Positions 46,610 to 56,407 are shown, counted from the stretch's first letter. The stretch: DNA of 64,000 bases from Bosea sp. AS-1 (GCF_002220095.1 NZ_CP022372.1:4250501-4314500); one strand, 5' to 3'. Program-made: numbers and translations. The notes: generated by a model not told the origin, from the letters alone.

Positions 46610-47330
46610 CAGCCGGCTCCGGCACATCGCAACGGAAGCCGGGCAAGGCGGCCTCCAGCACCGAGCGGCCTTCTTCGGTCAGGGCGACCGCGCGGCTGTC
46701 CTTGCGGCGGCGTGTCCAGCCCATCTCGAAGCAGCGGCAGGCGAGCGCGGCGGCAAGATGGCCGGCGAGATGCGGGCGCCGCTCGCTCCAGTCGAGGCAG
46801 GGGCGCAAGGCCGCGCGGCGGCTCCTGCCGCTCTGGTCCGGATCGACGCCGAGGGCCGCGAAAATCACCTTGCCGGAAGCGGTCAGGGCATAGCCGCCCT
46901 CGCTCGCGGTCAGGTGTCCGCCCGCCATCAGCGCGTCATGGATGCCGATACCGAGCCGGCCTGCGAAATGATCGTAGCAGGTGCGGGCGAAGCTCAGTTC
47001 CGCGCCGACGCGCGACGGCAGGCGGCGCCCGCTGCCCTCCATGCTCGCCAGCACCATCAGACCTTCGAGGGCCTGCGCGACCTCGGGACCGGCGAGGCGA
47101 TAATAGCGATGGCGCCCCTGCACGGCGACCGCGAGCAGGCCGCCCTGCATCAGCTTGGCGAGATGGCCGCTCGCCGTCTGCGGTGCGACGCCGGCGATCC
47201 AGGCGAGTTCTTTCGCCGTCAGCGCGCGCCCATCCATCAGCGCGTGCAGCATGTTGGCGCGGGCCGGATCGCCCATCAGATGGGCGATCTCCGCGAGATA
47301 GGGGCCGGAATAGCTATTTGGCGTGCTCAT
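46569..47330 (-). CDS. ArsR-like winged-helix regulator
   Basis: 253 aa. N-terminal ArsR-type domain: IAHLMGDPARANMLHALMDG, LTAKELAWIAGVAPQTASGH, then a wing ending RHRYYRLAGPEV. The C-terminal 150 residues have no family I know and contain several cysteines (ARTCYDHF, LRPCLDWSE, ALACRCFEMG, GFRCDVPE), which could sense a metal or thiol reagent. ATG at 47330; the upstream extension is read-through. Divergent to the TauE-like transporter, with a palindrome between them. Confidence 0.88.
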   Translation of the reverse strand: MSTPNSYSGPYLAEIAHLMGDPARANMLHALMDGRALTAKELAWIAGVAPQTASGHLAKLMQGGLLAVAVQGRHRYYRLAGPEVAQALEGLMVLASMEGSGRRLPSRVGAELSFARTCYDHFAGRLGIGIHDALMAGGHLTASEGGYALTASGKVIFAALGVDPDQSGRSRRAALRPCLDWSERRPHLAGHLAAALACRCFEMGWTRRRKDSRAVALTEEGRSVLEAALPGFRCDVPEPAVSASRREPVPALA

Positions 47331-47369
47331 GGGACCATGATGCGCCTTCGCACGCCCGCCGCAAGCGTG

Positions 47370-47395
47370 GATGCTACGGTGACGGCCGTAGCATC
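47370..47395. promoter_or_regulatory. Perfect 10-bp inverted repeat between ArsR-like gene and TauE-like gene
   Basis: GATGCTACGG (47370-47379), spacer TGACGG, CCGTAGCATC (47386-47395): perfect arms, in the 105-nt divergent gap, about 40 nt from each start. Best candidate for the regulator's operator controlling itself and the transporter. Confidence 0.65.
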
Positions 47396-47435
47396 GGCCG
47401 GCGACAGACGGGTGCCGCGATGCCAGAAGCGGGAC

Positions 47436-48179
47436 ATGGACAACACGGCTCTCCTCCTCTTCGTCACCGCGACCTTCGTACTCGCCGGCTTCGTCAAGGG
47501 CGTCATCGGGCTGGGGCTGCCGACCATCGCGGTCGGCATCCTCGGCGTCGTCATGGCCCCGGCGCAAGCCGCCGCCCTGCTGGTCGTTCCCAACCTCATC
47601 ACCAATGGCTGGCAGATCGCGACAGGACCGAAACTGCTTGCGACATTGCGCCGGCTCTGGCCGATGTTGCTCGCCATCTGCCTGGGCACCTGGGCCGGCG
47701 CCGGCCTGCTGCAGCAGGAGAAGGACGGCACGGCGACGCTCTGGCTCGGCGCAGCGCTGATCCTCTATGCGGCCGTCGGCCTCAAGGCGGCAAAGCTGCG
47801 CGTTCCCGCCGGCTGGGAGATCTGGCTCGGCCCCGTCATCGGCTTCACGACAGGCGTCGTCACGGCTGCAACCGGTGTCTTCGTGCTGCCGGCCGTGCCT
47901 TATCTGCAGGCACTCGGCTTCGACAAGGACGAGCTGGTGCAGGCGCTCGGCATCTCCTTCATCGTTTCGACGGTGGCCCTCTCCTTCGGGCTGATCGGGG
48001 CCGGGGCACTGAACATGACGGTCGCCTGGCAGTCGGGGCTGGCTCTGGTCCCTGCCCTGATCGGGATGGGCGCCGGTCAGTTCGTCCGCAACCGCATCTC
48101 GCCCGCGACCTTCAAGATCTGCTTCTTCACAGGTTTGCTGGCGCTCGGAGCCTATCTCTGCTGGCGCAGCCTTGCCTGA
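47436..48179 (+). CDS. TauE/SafE family sulfite/anion permease
   Basis: 247 aa, eight or so membrane helices. TauE motifs: FVLAGFVKGVIGLGLPTIAV at the start and LGPVIGFTTGVVTAATGVFV at the second repeat. The family exports sulfite or other small organic anions. Control by the divergent ArsR-like protein is inferred from the shared palindrome. ATG at 47436 begins just before the first helix; upstream open frame lacks a plausible start. Confidence 0.9.
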   Translation: MDNTALLLFVTATFVLAGFVKGVIGLGLPTIAVGILGVVMAPAQAAALLVVPNLITNGWQIATGPKLLATLRRLWPMLLAICLGTWAGAGLLQQEKDGTATLWLGAALILYAAVGLKAAKLRVPAGWEIWLGPVIGFTTGVVTAATGVFVLPAVPYLQALGFDKDELVQALGISFIVSTVALSFGLIGAGALNMTVAWQSGLALVPALIGMGAGQFVRNRISPATFKICFFTGLLALGAYLCWRSLA

Positions 48180-48280
48180 CGGCCCGTCTCTTGCTTGTCT
48201 GCCCTTGTCGCCCGGCCCGCCGTTAACCGCCCGCTAACCATGCGGGCGCAGCCTCGATCCCGAGCGACAGGAGCAGCCGC

Positions 48281-48532
48281 ATGGATGTCTTCACCATGGT
48301 CATCATGGCCTGCGTCTCGGGTGAGCCGCATTGCTTCACGTCGCGGATCAGCGAGATGAACTTCACCACCGCCCAAGCCTGCGAGACGCGCATCGACGAC
48401 ATCACCCGCACGATGACCAAGGACTTCGCCAAGCGCCCCGATTTCAAGGGCCGGCAGGTGACCTATGACGTCTCCTGCATGGACCGGGCCCAGCTCGCGC
48501 AGAAATTCGGCATCACATCGTCCGATACCTGA
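48281..48532 (+). CDS. Small hypothetical protein with three cysteines
   Basis: 83 aa: MDVFTMVIMACVSGEPHCFT, then a helical stretch and a C-terminal VSCMDRAQLAQKFGITS. It has no membrane helix beyond a short apolar N-terminus. GACAGGAG upstream gives a good start. Convergent with tadA, 3 nt apart, so it uses nearly all the gap. Family not recognised. Confidence 0.7.
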   Translation: MDVFTMVIMACVSGEPHCFTSRISEMNFTTAQACETRIDDITRTMTKDFAKRPDFKGRQVTYDVSCMDRAQLAQKFGITSSDT

Positions 48533-48535
48533 GGC

Positions 48536-49000
48536 TCAGCGCCGCTCGCGGAAGAAATCCCGGAGCAGCGCCACGGCCTCCGTCTCGCGCAGGCCACCAT
48601 AGATCTCGGGCGCATGATGGCAGGTCGGGCTCTCATAGAGCCTGACGCCATTCTCGACCGCCCCGCCCTTAGGGTCGCCGGCACCGAAATAGAGCCGCCG
48701 GATGCGGGCGAAGGAGATTGCGCCTGCGCACATCGGGCAGGGCTCGAGCGTGACGTAGAGATCGCAGCCGATCAGCCGTTCGCTCCCGATCGCTTCGCAG
48801 GCCAGCCTCAGGGCCAACATCTCGGCATGGGCGGTCGGGTCCCTCAGCTCCAGCGTGCGGTTGCCGGCCTGGGCCAGCACCGCACCGTCGCGCATCACCA
48901 CCGCGCCGACCGGCACTTCACCACGCACCGCCGCCGCCTTCGCCTCGTCGAAGGCCAGCGCCATGGCGTCGATGGCGGAGGATGGTTGCGGCTGCGGCAT
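48536..49000 (-). CDS. tadA: tRNA-specific adenosine deaminase
   Basis: 154 aa. Makes inosine at the wobble position of tRNA-Arg. Zinc/catalytic site: H58-A-E60 (PTAHAEMLAL) and C88/C91 (EPCPMCAGAI). Length and the KGGAVENGVRLYESPTCHHA segment match TadA. ATG at 49000. Followed upstream by a 237-nt gap holding repeat copy B. Confidence 0.96.
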   Translation of the reverse strand: MPQPQPSSAIDAMALAFDEAKAAAVRGEVPVGAVVMRDGAVLAQAGNRTLELRDPTAHAEMLALRLACEAIGSERLIGCDLYVTLEPCPMCAGAISFARIRRLYFGAGDPKGGAVENGVRLYESPTCHHAPEIYGGLRETEAVALLRDFFRERR

Positions 49001-49064
49001 CGAAAACCCCTGCTTTGGTGCTCGCAGCGAGGAAAAGCCTCTGCTACAAGCGCCGGGATAGAGC

Positions 49065-49175
49065 CGGATCCGCTCAGGTTGGGTTCAACCTGAGCGGTGA
49101 ATCCGTCTCTCAGATATTAGTAGAGAACGCGTTATCCGATCGGATTGCATTGCAATCCGATCGGCGCGTGCTCTA
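49065..49175. repeat. Dispersed intergenic element, copy B
   Basis: Starts with a perfect 11-bp stem (CCGCTCAGGTT and AACCTGAGCGG, 49070-49097). From 49100 to 49174 it matches copy A (14982-15056) at 62 of 75 positions. Inside is a near-perfect palindrome: 14-nt arms, 49136-49149 and 49151-49164, with a single T between. It fills most of the gap between tadA and the pseudouridine synthase start. Confidence 0.75.
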
Positions 49176-49237
49176 GCGAATAAGCGAGCCAGGCCCTTCC
49201 CGCAAAGCGGATGTGCTCGGCCGGCTCAGGAGCAGTC

Positions 49238-51295
49238 ATGAAAGACGACGACAACAACAGAGGTCGCGGCCCAGGCAAGGGCGGCGGCGCCGGCGGCCGT
49301 GGCGACGGCAAGGGCTTCGGCGGCAAGGGTCCCCGAAGCAAGGGCCCGGCCGGGCGCAGTTTCGGATCGCGCGATGGCGAAAGCCGCGGCGGCGAGCGCA
49401 AGGGTTTTCGCGAGGCCGGCGAGCGCCGCTCCTTCCGCGGCCATTCCGAGGGCGAGGAGCGTCCTGCCCGCCGCTTCGCCAAACCGGCCGAAGGCGGCGC
49501 TCCGCGGCCGCGCCGGGCCGACGGCGACCGACCGGCCCGATTCAGGCCCGAGAGCGAAGGACGCCCCTTCCGCGAGCGGAGCGGCGAAGAACGTCCCCGC
49601 CGCAGCGAGCGCAGCGGTGAGCGCGTCTTCCGTGAACGTCCGGAAGGTGCGGAACGGCCGGCACGTGGCGGCTTCGGTCGCCCTGCACACCGGCATGAGG
49701 CCGGCGACGGCGAGCGGCGCTTCGCGCGTCCCCGGCCACAGCGCGGCGAGCGCAGCGAGCGGCCACATCGTGCCCGCGAGGAGGCTCCCGCGGAGGGCAA
49801 GCTGATCACGGCGCAGGAGCCGGAGCGCATCGCCAAGGTGATGGCGCGGGCCGGCGTCGCCTCCCGCCGCGACAGCGAAGCGATGATCGCGGAAGGCCGC
49901 GTCAGCGTGAACGGCACGGTGCTCGAAAGCCCGGCCTTCGACGTGAAGCCGACCGACGTCGTGCTGGTCGACGGCGAACCCTTGCCGGCGCGCGAGCGCA
50001 CGCGGCTCTGGCTCTACCACAAGCCGCGCGGCCTCGTGACGACCAATTTCGACCCGGAAGGCCGCCCGACCGTGTTCGAGGCGCTGCCGGAGGACCTGCC
50101 GCGGGTGCTTTCGATCGGCCGGCTCGACATCAACACCGAAGGCCTGCTGCTGCTCACCAACGATGGCGGGCTGGCGCGGGTGCTGGAGCTGCCGGAGACC
50201 GGCTGGCTCAGGCGCTACCGCGTGCGCGCCTTCGGCGAGGTGACGCAGGACAAGCTCGACACCGTGAAGGACGGCGTCGAGATCGACGGGGTGCATTACG
50301 GGCCGGTGATCGCCCGCTTCGAGCGCCAGCAGGGCTTCAACACCTGGCTGACGGTCGATCTGCGCGAGGGCAAGAACCGCGAGGTCAAGACCGTGCTCGA
50401 GCATCTCGGGCTGGCGGTGAACCGGCTGATCCGCATCTCCTTCGGCCCGTTCCAGCTCGGCGAGATCGAGGAAGGCGAGGTCGAGGAAATCCGTTCGCGC
50501 GTGCTGCAGGACCAGCTCGGCTCCGAGCTCGCAGCCAAGGCCGGCGCCGATTTCGAGGCGCCGCGCCGCGACATGCTGCCGAGTGCCCCGCGCCGTGCGC
50601 CCGCCGCCGAGGATCGCCCGCGCCGGCGCAACGAGGCTCCGCGCGACGAGCATGAGGCCCGCCGCGAGGCGGTGCGCGAACTGCGCGGCGACAAGTCCTG
50701 GAACCGCGGCGTCTGGCGCGACGCCGAGGCGGAGCCGCAGCGCGCCCGCAAGGCGCCGCCGCGCCGCGGCGCCGATCCCCGCGTCGAGCGCGAAGCCCGC
50801 GAGGCCACGGGTGCCGTCGAGCGCAAGCGCGACAAGGCGATCGCCGATCCCAAGGGTCGGCGCGTACTGGTCGAGCGCGTCAGCGCCCCGCCGCGTGAAG
50901 ACGCGGCCGGGCCGGAGACCCGGCGCAGGCCGGACCGCAAGCCCCGCAACGAGCGCGGCAGCGCGGAAGCGCGCGCACCGCGCCCGCCCGTGCGCAGCGT
51001 CGGCGAAAGGCCAGCCCGGCGTTCACGCGATGAAGCCGGTAGTCGCGACCGTGCCGACGAGCGCCCCTGGCAGGACCGCGCGCCGCGCAGCGAACGCCCC
51101 GAGCGCGCGCCTCGCGACGGTGCGGAGCGCCCTGCCCGCCGCTTCAACGAGCGGCCGGCCGGTGACAAACCGCGTGGCCGCAGCTTCGGCGACAAGCCTT
51201 TCGGTGGACGCCCCTCCGGTGGCAAGCCGGGTGGCGGCGGCCGTCCGGGCGGCCGGGGTCCTCGTCCCGGCGGCCCGCGCGGCAAGCGCGATTAA
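49238..51295 (+). CDS. RluB-type pseudouridine synthase with long disordered tails
   Basis: 685 aa, far longer than the usual 250-300. Core: S4 domain (residues about 200-245, RIAKVMARAGVASRRDSEAM) then the synthase domain with catalytic D297 in GRLDINTEGLLLLTNDGG. The N-terminal 190 and C-terminal about 230 residues are Arg/Gly/Glu/Pro-rich, with many RPARRF and GERP-type pieces. The tails look disordered and RNA-binding; they carry no other domain. ATG at 49238 with AGGAG at 49228-49232. Likely modifies 23S rRNA U2605; RluB versus RluE/F is judged by the motif only. It ends 3 nt before rsmD. Confidence 0.88.
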   Translation: MKDDDNNRGRGPGKGGGAGGRGDGKGFGGKGPRSKGPAGRSFGSRDGESRGGERKGFREAGERRSFRGHSEGEERPARRFAKPAEGGAPRPRRADGDRPARFRPESEGRPFRERSGEERPRRSERSGERVFRERPEGAERPARGGFGRPAHRHEAGDGERRFARPRPQRGERSERPHRAREEAPAEGKLITAQEPERIAKVMARAGVASRRDSEAMIAEGRVSVNGTVLESPAFDVKPTDVVLVDGEPLPARERTRLWLYHKPRGLVTTNFDPEGRPTVFEALPEDLPRVLSIGRLDINTEGLLLLTNDGGLARVLELPETGWLRRYRVRAFGEVTQDKLDTVKDGVEIDGVHYGPVIARFERQQGFNTWLTVDLREGKNREVKTVLEHLGLAVNRLIRISFGPFQLGEIEEGEVEEIRSRVLQDQLGSELAAKAGADFEAPRRDMLPSAPRRAPAAEDRPRRRNEAPRDEHEARREAVRELRGDKSWNRGVWRDAEAEPQRARKAPPRRGADPRVEREAREATGAVERKRDKAIADPKGRRVLVERVSAPPREDAAGPETRRRPDRKPRNERGSAEARAPRPPVRSVGERPARRSRDEAGSRDRADERPWQDRAPRSERPERAPRDGAERPARRFNERPAGDKPRGRSFGDKPFGGRPSGGKPGGGGRPGGRGPRPGGPRGKRD

Positions 51296-51298
51296 GCC

Positions 51299-51859
51299 AT
51301 GCGGATCGTCGGGGGACGCCTGGGCGGCCGGTCGCTGGCCAGCCCGAAGCCGGGGATCGGCAGCATCAGGCCGACCTCGGACCGTTTGCGCGAATCCCTG
51401 TTCAACGTGCTCGCCCATGCCTATGGCGACGCGGTCGAGGGCGCACGCGTGCTCGACCTCTTCGCCGGCACCGGTGCGATGGCGTTCGAGGCGCTCTCGC
51501 GCGGAGCCGGCTTTGCGCTCCTCGTCGATGACGGGACCGAGGCGCGCGGCTTGATCCGCGAGAACCAGATGGCGCTCGGGCTTGCCGGCTTCAGCCGCAT
51601 CTTTCGGCGCGACGCCACGAAGCTAGGCCCGATCACCGGCATGGCGCCGTTCGGCCTCGTCTTCTGCGATCCGCCCTATCGCAAGGGCCTCGGCGAGAAG
51701 GCGCTCGCCTCCGCCCGCGACGGCGGCTGGCTGGAGAAGGGTGCGCTCATCGTGCTGGAAGAAGCTGCCGACGGCGAGATCGCGCTGCCGGACGGCTTCG
51801 AGGAACTCGAACGGCGGGCCTATGGCGAGACGCAGGTGCTTATCCTGCGCGCGAACTGA
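51299..51859 (+). CDS. rsmD: 16S rRNA guanine(966)-N2 methyltransferase
   Basis: 186 aa. SAM fold: VLDLFAGTGAMAFEALSRGA, catalytic DPPY in LVFCDPPYRKGLGEKAL, and the N-terminal RIVGGRLGGRSL typical of RsmD. Starts 3 nt after the pseudouridine synthase, so both rRNA modifying enzymes are co-expressed. A terminator follows. Confidence 0.95.
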   Translation: MRIVGGRLGGRSLASPKPGIGSIRPTSDRLRESLFNVLAHAYGDAVEGARVLDLFAGTGAMAFEALSRGAGFALLVDDGTEARGLIRENQMALGLAGFSRIFRRDATKLGPITGMAPFGLVFCDPPYRKGLGEKALASARDGGWLEKGALIVLEEAADGEIALPDGFEELERRAYGETQVLILRAN

Positions 51860-51896
51860 CGCCCCGCTCCCGTCATCCCGAGGCGCAACCGGCACG

Positions 51897-51930
51897 AAAA
51901 GCCCCGTCCAGGCTCGGCCTGCGGGGTTTT
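51897..51930 (+). terminator. Intrinsic terminator after rsmD
   Basis: AAAAGCCCCG, inner AGGC...GCCT pairs, CGGGGTTTT: stem with a one-base bulge and a T-run, 38 nt after the rsmD stop. Confidence 0.8.
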
Positions 51931-52217
51931 CAGGGGTGGCATCCGAGGGGATACACGGGGTCCGGGCGGCGCGCGGCTTCGACCGCGTGCCGATGTCAAT
52001 GTCGAATGTCGAAGTCGATGCGATGCCAGCCGGCACCGCCCGAACCCCGCATCCCGCCCGGCCGCACGATGCCTCGCGAAGCCCCCTTGGTCAGGCAGAA
52101 CAGCGGGAGGATAACTCTGGGGCGGCCAACGGGGATAAACTCGCGGCAAGCGGTGCGGCGGACGGGTCGGCTCCCGGTCGCGAGCCGGTAGCTAATGATC
52201 CATCTTGTCCCCGCCCC
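51931..52217. other. Intergenic stretch without a supported gene
   Basis: With the terminator before it, this makes a 358-nt gap between rsmD and the convergent VOC gene. Short open frames exist on both strands but none has a good start, codon pattern or known family. A run with ATGTC/GTCGA repeats lies near 51995-52025. Nothing else seen. Confidence 0.6.
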
Positions 52218-52697
52218 TCACCCGCGCCTCGCGGCCTCGATCGCGGCGACATCGATCTTGCGCATGTCCATCATCGCGGTGAAGGCACGCTTGGCTTCCT
52301 CGCCGCCGGCCGCCATGGCCTCGGTCAGCACGCGCGGCGTGATCTGCCAATTGACGCCCCATTTGTCCTTGCACCAGCCGCAGGCACTTTCCTGCCCGCC
52401 GTTGCCGACAATGGCGTTCCAGTAGCGATCGGTCTCGGCCTGATCGTCCGTCGCGATCTGGAAGGAGAAGGCCTCGCTTTGCTTGAAGGCTGGCCCGCCA
52501 TTGAGACCGATGCAGGGAACGCCGGCCACCGTGAAATGGACAACCAGCGCGTCACCGGCCTTGCCGGAGGGGAAATCCGTCGGAGCGCGGTGAACGGCCT
52601 GCACGGCGCTGTCGGGAAAGGTCTCGGCGTAGAAGCGGGCGGCGGCTTCCGCGTCCTTGTCGTACCATACGCAGATCGTGTTCTTGGCGATGGCCAT
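52218..52697 (-). CDS. VOC (PhnB-like) family protein
   Basis: 159 aa. Betaalphabetabetabeta units of the vicinal oxygen chelate fold: CVWYDKDAEAAARFYAETFP, GLNGGPAFKQSEAFSFQI and GWCKDKWGVNWQITPRVL. Matches the 3-demethylubiquinone methyltransferase-domain/PhnB group, whose roles are mostly unknown. AAGGGACG sits before the ATG at 52697. Confidence 0.9.
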   Translation of the reverse strand: MAIAKNTICVWYDKDAEAAARFYAETFPDSAVQAVHRAPTDFPSGKAGDALVVHFTVAGVPCIGLNGGPAFKQSEAFSFQIATDDQAETDRYWNAIVGNGGQESACGWCKDKWGVNWQITPRVLTEAMAAGGEEAKRAFTAMMDMRKIDVAAIEAARRG

Positions 52698-52949
52698 GGT
52701 TCGTCCCTTCGCGTTTCGGATCGGTTCCGGCTCGATGGTTCGCGTGCAGAGCAGCTCAGGATCGAGCCCGACGGTGCAGCACGGGTATAGAATGCACGTC
52801 CGCCCTCGACGTTCCCTCGGCGGGCCCGATCGGCTCATGACAGCATATCCGGGCCGAAGCTCATAGACTCGCCGGGATGCCTCGACTTTCGGCCTAATGT
52901 CGTCGCCCCGGGAAGCTGCTACCGTTCCGCAAAATCGAGGGGACAACCA

Positions 52950-53198
52950 ATGATACGTCCGGGGCTTCTGGGGTTCACCTTCTCATTGATCCTGCTTGCC
53001 GGCCCTGCCGGTGCCCAGCAGATCTACAGCCGGGAGCCGGCCAAGGGACTGATCCTGCCCGGCCACAAAGTGCTGGTCGACAATGGTCGGTGCCCGCGCG
53101 GATACATTCTCGAGGTGACCGGCGGCACGAATCCGGGCCTCAGGGGCCGCCATGGCCAATCGACGGAGCGCGAGCGCCGCTGCATTCCGCGCATGTGA
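52950..53198 (+). CDS. Small exported protein, DUF6719-like (hypothetical)
   Basis: 82 aa with a signal peptide (cleavage after AGA, residue 22). The mature part GLILPGHKVLVDNGRCPRGY and RRCIPRM holds two cysteines that may pair. The KVLVDNGRCPxGxI pattern and the RxCIPR end recall DUF6719, from memory and unchecked. GAGGGGAC before the start. Function unknown. Confidence 0.75.
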   Translation: MIRPGLLGFTFSLILLAGPAGAQQIYSREPAKGLILPGHKVLVDNGRCPRGYILEVTGGTNPGLRGRHGQSTERERRCIPRM

Positions 53199-53252
53199 GT
53201 CCGGGCGACAACGGCGGCTCCGGGTCGAAATCTGACCCATGATCACCCCGAC

Positions 53253-55061
53253 TCAACGCCTCCCGAACAGCCGCTCGATATCGCTGAGCTTCAGCTCGAC
53301 ATAAGTCGGACGGCCGTGGTTGCACTGGCCGGAATTGGGGGTGATCTCCATCTCGCGCAGCAGCGCGTCCATTTCCTCCGGACGCATCCGCCGGCCGGCA
53401 CGGACGGAGTTGTGGCAGGCCATCGTCGCCAGCACGTGGTCGAGCCGGCGCTCCAGCGACCCGGCCGTGCCGTGCTCGGCCAAAGCATCGGCTACGTCAC
53501 GGACGAGGCGCTGGAGATTGCCGCCAGCGAGCTGGGCCGGCGCCTCGCGCACCAAGACTGCCCCGGGGCCAAAAGATTCTATGACGAGGCCCAGGCTTTC
53601 GAGCTCGCCGGCGGCCAAATTGAGACGGTCGGCGTCGACCGGATCGAGCTCGACCACCTCGGGCAGGAGCAGGGGCTGGCGAGCAATGCCGGAGCGGGCG
53701 CGTTCGGCCTTCAACCGCTCATAGACCAACCGCTCATGGGCCGCGTGCTGGTCGACGATGACGACGCCCTCGCGCGTCTGCGCGACGATATAGGTCTCGT
53801 GCACCTGGGCACGGGCGGCGCCGAGCGGCCTGTCGAGGGCATCGGCTGCGGGCTCCGCCAGATGCGCACGGGCATCGGCCGAGGAAGCGGCGAAATCGGA
53901 AAAGCCGGCCTGCGGCGGCGCTGCATAGGTAGACGGCGGCGGAGCGCCCCAGTTGGCAGTTTCCGGAAAAGCCGGGCGCGGGATTGCGTTGCCGCTGCCG
54001 CCCATCGAGAGCACAGCGCGGAAAGCGTCGAGCGTGCGCGCGCCGCCCGTCGTGGTGGCGCGGTGGCCGGCGGCGGCGAGTGCAGCCTTCAGACCCGAGA
54101 CGACGAGGCCGCGGACCAGCGCCGGGTCTCGGAAGCGCACCTCGCTCTTGGCCGGATGGACGTTGACGTCGACCGAGCGCGGATCGCAGCCGATGTCGAG
54201 AAAGAGCACCGGGTGGCGGTCGGAAGGCACCACGTCGGCATAGGCTCCGCGCACCGCGGAGAGCAGCAGCTTGTCGCGCACCGGGCGGCCATTGACCGAC
54301 ATGTGCACGCCGGCCGAGGTGCCGCGGTGGAAGGTCGGCAGGCCAGCAAAACCGGAGATGTGGAAACCTTCGCGCTCGGCCTCGATCCTGAGCGCATTCT
54401 CGGGGAAGTCGCGGCTGAGCGCACGGCCGAGCCGGCGCAGCAGCCCCTCCTCGCCAATCGGCTCGGCCGGCCAATCGAAATTCCCGGCATGCTCACCTTC
54501 GAGCGAGAAGCGGATCTCGGGATGGGCGATGGCGAGGCGGCGCAGCATTTCCGACACCGCCTGCGCCTCTGCCCGGTCGCTCTTCAGGAATTTGAGGCGA
54601 GCGGGGGTGAAGACGAAGAGATCCGAGACCTCGATGCGGGTGCCGGGCGCGGCAGCGACAGGGCGGACGACGCCCTTCTCGCCGGCCTCGACGACGAGGC
54701 CGGAGCCCTGTTGAGCATCGTGGCGGCGGGTCTGGATCGAGAGCCGCGCGACCGAGCCGATCGAGGGCAGCGCCTCGCCACGGAAGCCGAGGGTGCCGAT
54801 CGCGAAGAGGTCGCCGTCGGGCAGTTTCGAGGTGGCGTGACGCTCGACCGCGAGTTCCAGATCCTGCGGTGTCATGCCGGCGCCATCATCGACGACGCGG
54901 ATCAGTTCGCGCCCGCCACCAGCGATGGTGACGGAAACCGAACGGGCGCCGGCGTCGATGGCGTTCTCGACCAGTTCCTTCACGGCCGCGGCCGGGCGCT
55001 CGATCACCTCGCCGGCGGCGATGCGGTCGACGAGGACAGGGTCGAGGCGGCGAACGGTCAT
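53253..55061 (-). CDS. mutL: DNA mismatch repair protein MutL (endonuclease type)
   Basis: 602 aa. GHKL ATPase: [40 protein letters not shown], then a Pro/Ala-rich linker and a C-terminal dimerisation/endonuclease domain with [13 protein letters not shown] (DQHA-x2-E), [10 protein letters not shown] and [12 protein letters not shown]. So this is the nicking MutL used where MutH is absent. mutS is not in the window. ATG at 55061; the frame upstream runs back into the M16 gene's antisense and is not used. The M16 gene ends 50 nt upstream. Confidence 0.97.
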   Translation of the reverse strand: MTVRRLDPVLVDRIAAGEVIERPAAAVKELVENAIDAGARSVSVTIAGGGRELIRVVDDGAGMTPQDLELAVERHATSKLPDGDLFAIGTLGFRGEALPSIGSVARLSIQTRRHDAQQGSGLVVEAGEKGVVRPVAAAPGTRIEVSDLFVFTPARLKFLKSDRAEAQAVSEMLRRLAIAHPEIRFSLEGEHAGNFDWPAEPIGEEGLLRRLGRALSRDFPENALRIEAEREGFHISGFAGLPTFHRGTSAGVHMSVNGRPVRDKLLLSAVRGAYADVVPSDRHPVLFLDIGCDPRSVDVNVHPAKSEVRFRDPALVRGLVVSGLKAALAAAGHRATTTGGARTLDAFRAVLSMGGSGNAIPRPAFPETANWGAPPPSTYAAPPQAGFSDFAASSADARAHLAEPAADALDRPLGAARAQVHETYIVAQTREGVVIVDQHAAHERLVYERLKAERARSGIARQPLLLPEVVELDPVDADRLNLAAGELESLGLVIESFGPGAVLVREAPAQLAGGNLQRLVRDVADALAEHGTAGSLERRLDHVLATMACHNSVRAGRRMRPEEMDALLREMEITPNSGQCNHGRPTYVELKLSDIERLFGRR

Positions 55062-55111
55062 GGCTTCGGACGAATCTCTGGCTGCCCGGAGCTTAGTCCC
55101 GGGCGGCTGGT

Positions 55112-56407
55112 TCAGGCGAGCCCGACCGGCCGGCCGACCGCTTCGACCAGCAGGTCCGGCTTGCCGAACAGGCGCTCCGCCGCCCGCTTCACATCCGCCA
55201 GGGTGACGGCCGCGAAACGCTGGTTGCGGGTGGCGAGGAAATCCGGCGTATCGCCGCGCAGCGCGAGCGCCAGCAATTCGCCGGCGATCTTCGGCGAGGT
55301 GTCGAAGCGCAGCGGATAGGAGCCGATGATGTAGCGCTTGGCCTCCTCGACCTCGTGCTCGGTCGGCCCCTCGGCAGCGAGCTTCGCCATCTCCTCGCGG
55401 ATCACCTTCATCGACTCGGCCGCGCGGTCGTTGCGGGTCGCGGTGCCGCCGACCAGCATGGCGCTCTCGCGCAACGGCAGCAGGCTGGAGGAGACGCCAT
55501 AGGCGAGGCCGCGCTTCTCGCGCACCTCCATGAACAGGCGCGAGGTGAAGGCCGAGCCGCCGAGGATGTGGTTCAGCACGCTCGCCGGGATGAAATCGGG
55601 ATCGTCCCACATCAGGCCGGGGCCGGCGAAGCGCAGCACGGTCTGCGGCACGTCGAGGTCGATGACATGGGTCTGGCCGAGGCCCTGGATCGGCAGAGGC
55701 GTGGCCGGTCGCGAGCGCGGCGTACCGGCAGGCAAGGCGCCGAACAGTGCATCGAGGCGGCCGGCCAACTCGTCGGCGGTGATGTCTCCAACCACGACGA
55801 CCTTGAGGCCGGCGCGATCGAGCAGCGCCGGGGTCAGGGAGCGCAGCGCCGGCGCCTCCAGCCGCGAGACGCTGTCGATGTCGCCCTTTTCCGGGCGGCC
55901 ATAGGCGTGGCCGGGGAAGGCCGCGGCATAGAGCGCATTGCGGCAGAGAGTCTCGGGGTTTTGGGCCTGGCGCTGCAGTCCGGCGACGACCTGCGCCTTG
56001 ACGCGCGCGACCGCGTCACCGTCGAAGCGCGGCTTGTTGAGCGCGAGGCCGAGCAGATCGAAGGCCGTATCGCGATGGCTGGAGAGCGTCTGCAGATAGC
56101 CGTGGAAATCATCGCGGCGGGCATCGAATCCGAGCCCGATGGCGTGGTCGGCCATGCGGCCCTGAAAAGCCTCGGCATCGAGGTCCCCGGCCCCTTCGTC
56201 GAGCAGGCCGGAGATCAGATAGGCGGTGCCGGCGGCGTCGGCCGGGTCACGCGAGCAGCCGCCATCGAAGGCGAAGTCGACCGCGATCAACGGCAGGCTA
56301 TGTTCCTCGACCAGCCAGGCTTCGATGCCGCTGGGCGAGCGCACGGTCCTGACGTCGATGGCCGGGCCTGCGGTGTTGAGCTTCGGGGTCGGAAGAGGCG
56401 CGTTCAT
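55112..56407 (-). CDS. M16 peptidase family protein, inactive-type subunit
   Basis: 431 aa. M16 fold is clear ([40 protein letters not shown] with LAYGVSS) but the zinc motif HxxEH is replaced by [13 protein letters not shown] sequence, so no catalytic site. In such pairs the inactive partner shapes the cavity, like the alpha subunit of the mitochondrial peptidase. Lies 58 nt after its active partner. Confidence 0.9.
   Translation of the reverse strand: MNAPLPTPKLNTAGPAIDVRTVRSPSGIEAWLVEEHSLPLIAVDFAFDGGCSRDPADAAGTAYLISGLLDEGAGDLDAEAFQGRMADHAIGLGFDARRDDFHGYLQTLSSHRDTAFDLLGLALNKPRFDGDAVARVKAQVVAGLQRQAQNPETLCRNALYAAAFPGHAYGRPEKGDIDSVSRLEAPALRSLTPALLDRAGLKVVVVGDITADELAGRLDALFGALPAGTPRSRPATPLPIQGLGQTHVIDLDVPQTVLRFAGPGLMWDDPDFIPASVLNHILGGSAFTSRLFMEVREKRGLAYGVSSSLLPLRESAMLVGGTATRNDRAAESMKVIREEMAKLAAEGPTEHEVEEAKRYIIGSYPLRFDTSPKIAGELLALALRGDTPDFLATRNQRFAAVTLADVKRAAERLFGKPDLLVEAVGRPVGLA

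Noticed and set aside
40776..48532. Looked for a defence, secondary-metabolite or mobile island among the hydrolase, patatin and regulator genes
   Set aside because: No integrase, transposase, toxin-antitoxin, nuclease-helicase pair or synthase genes; the genes are ordinary and flanked by core genes.
52006..52191. 60-codon plus-strand frame in the rsmD-VOC gap
   Set aside because: No ribosome site, atypical composition and no resemblance to any family.
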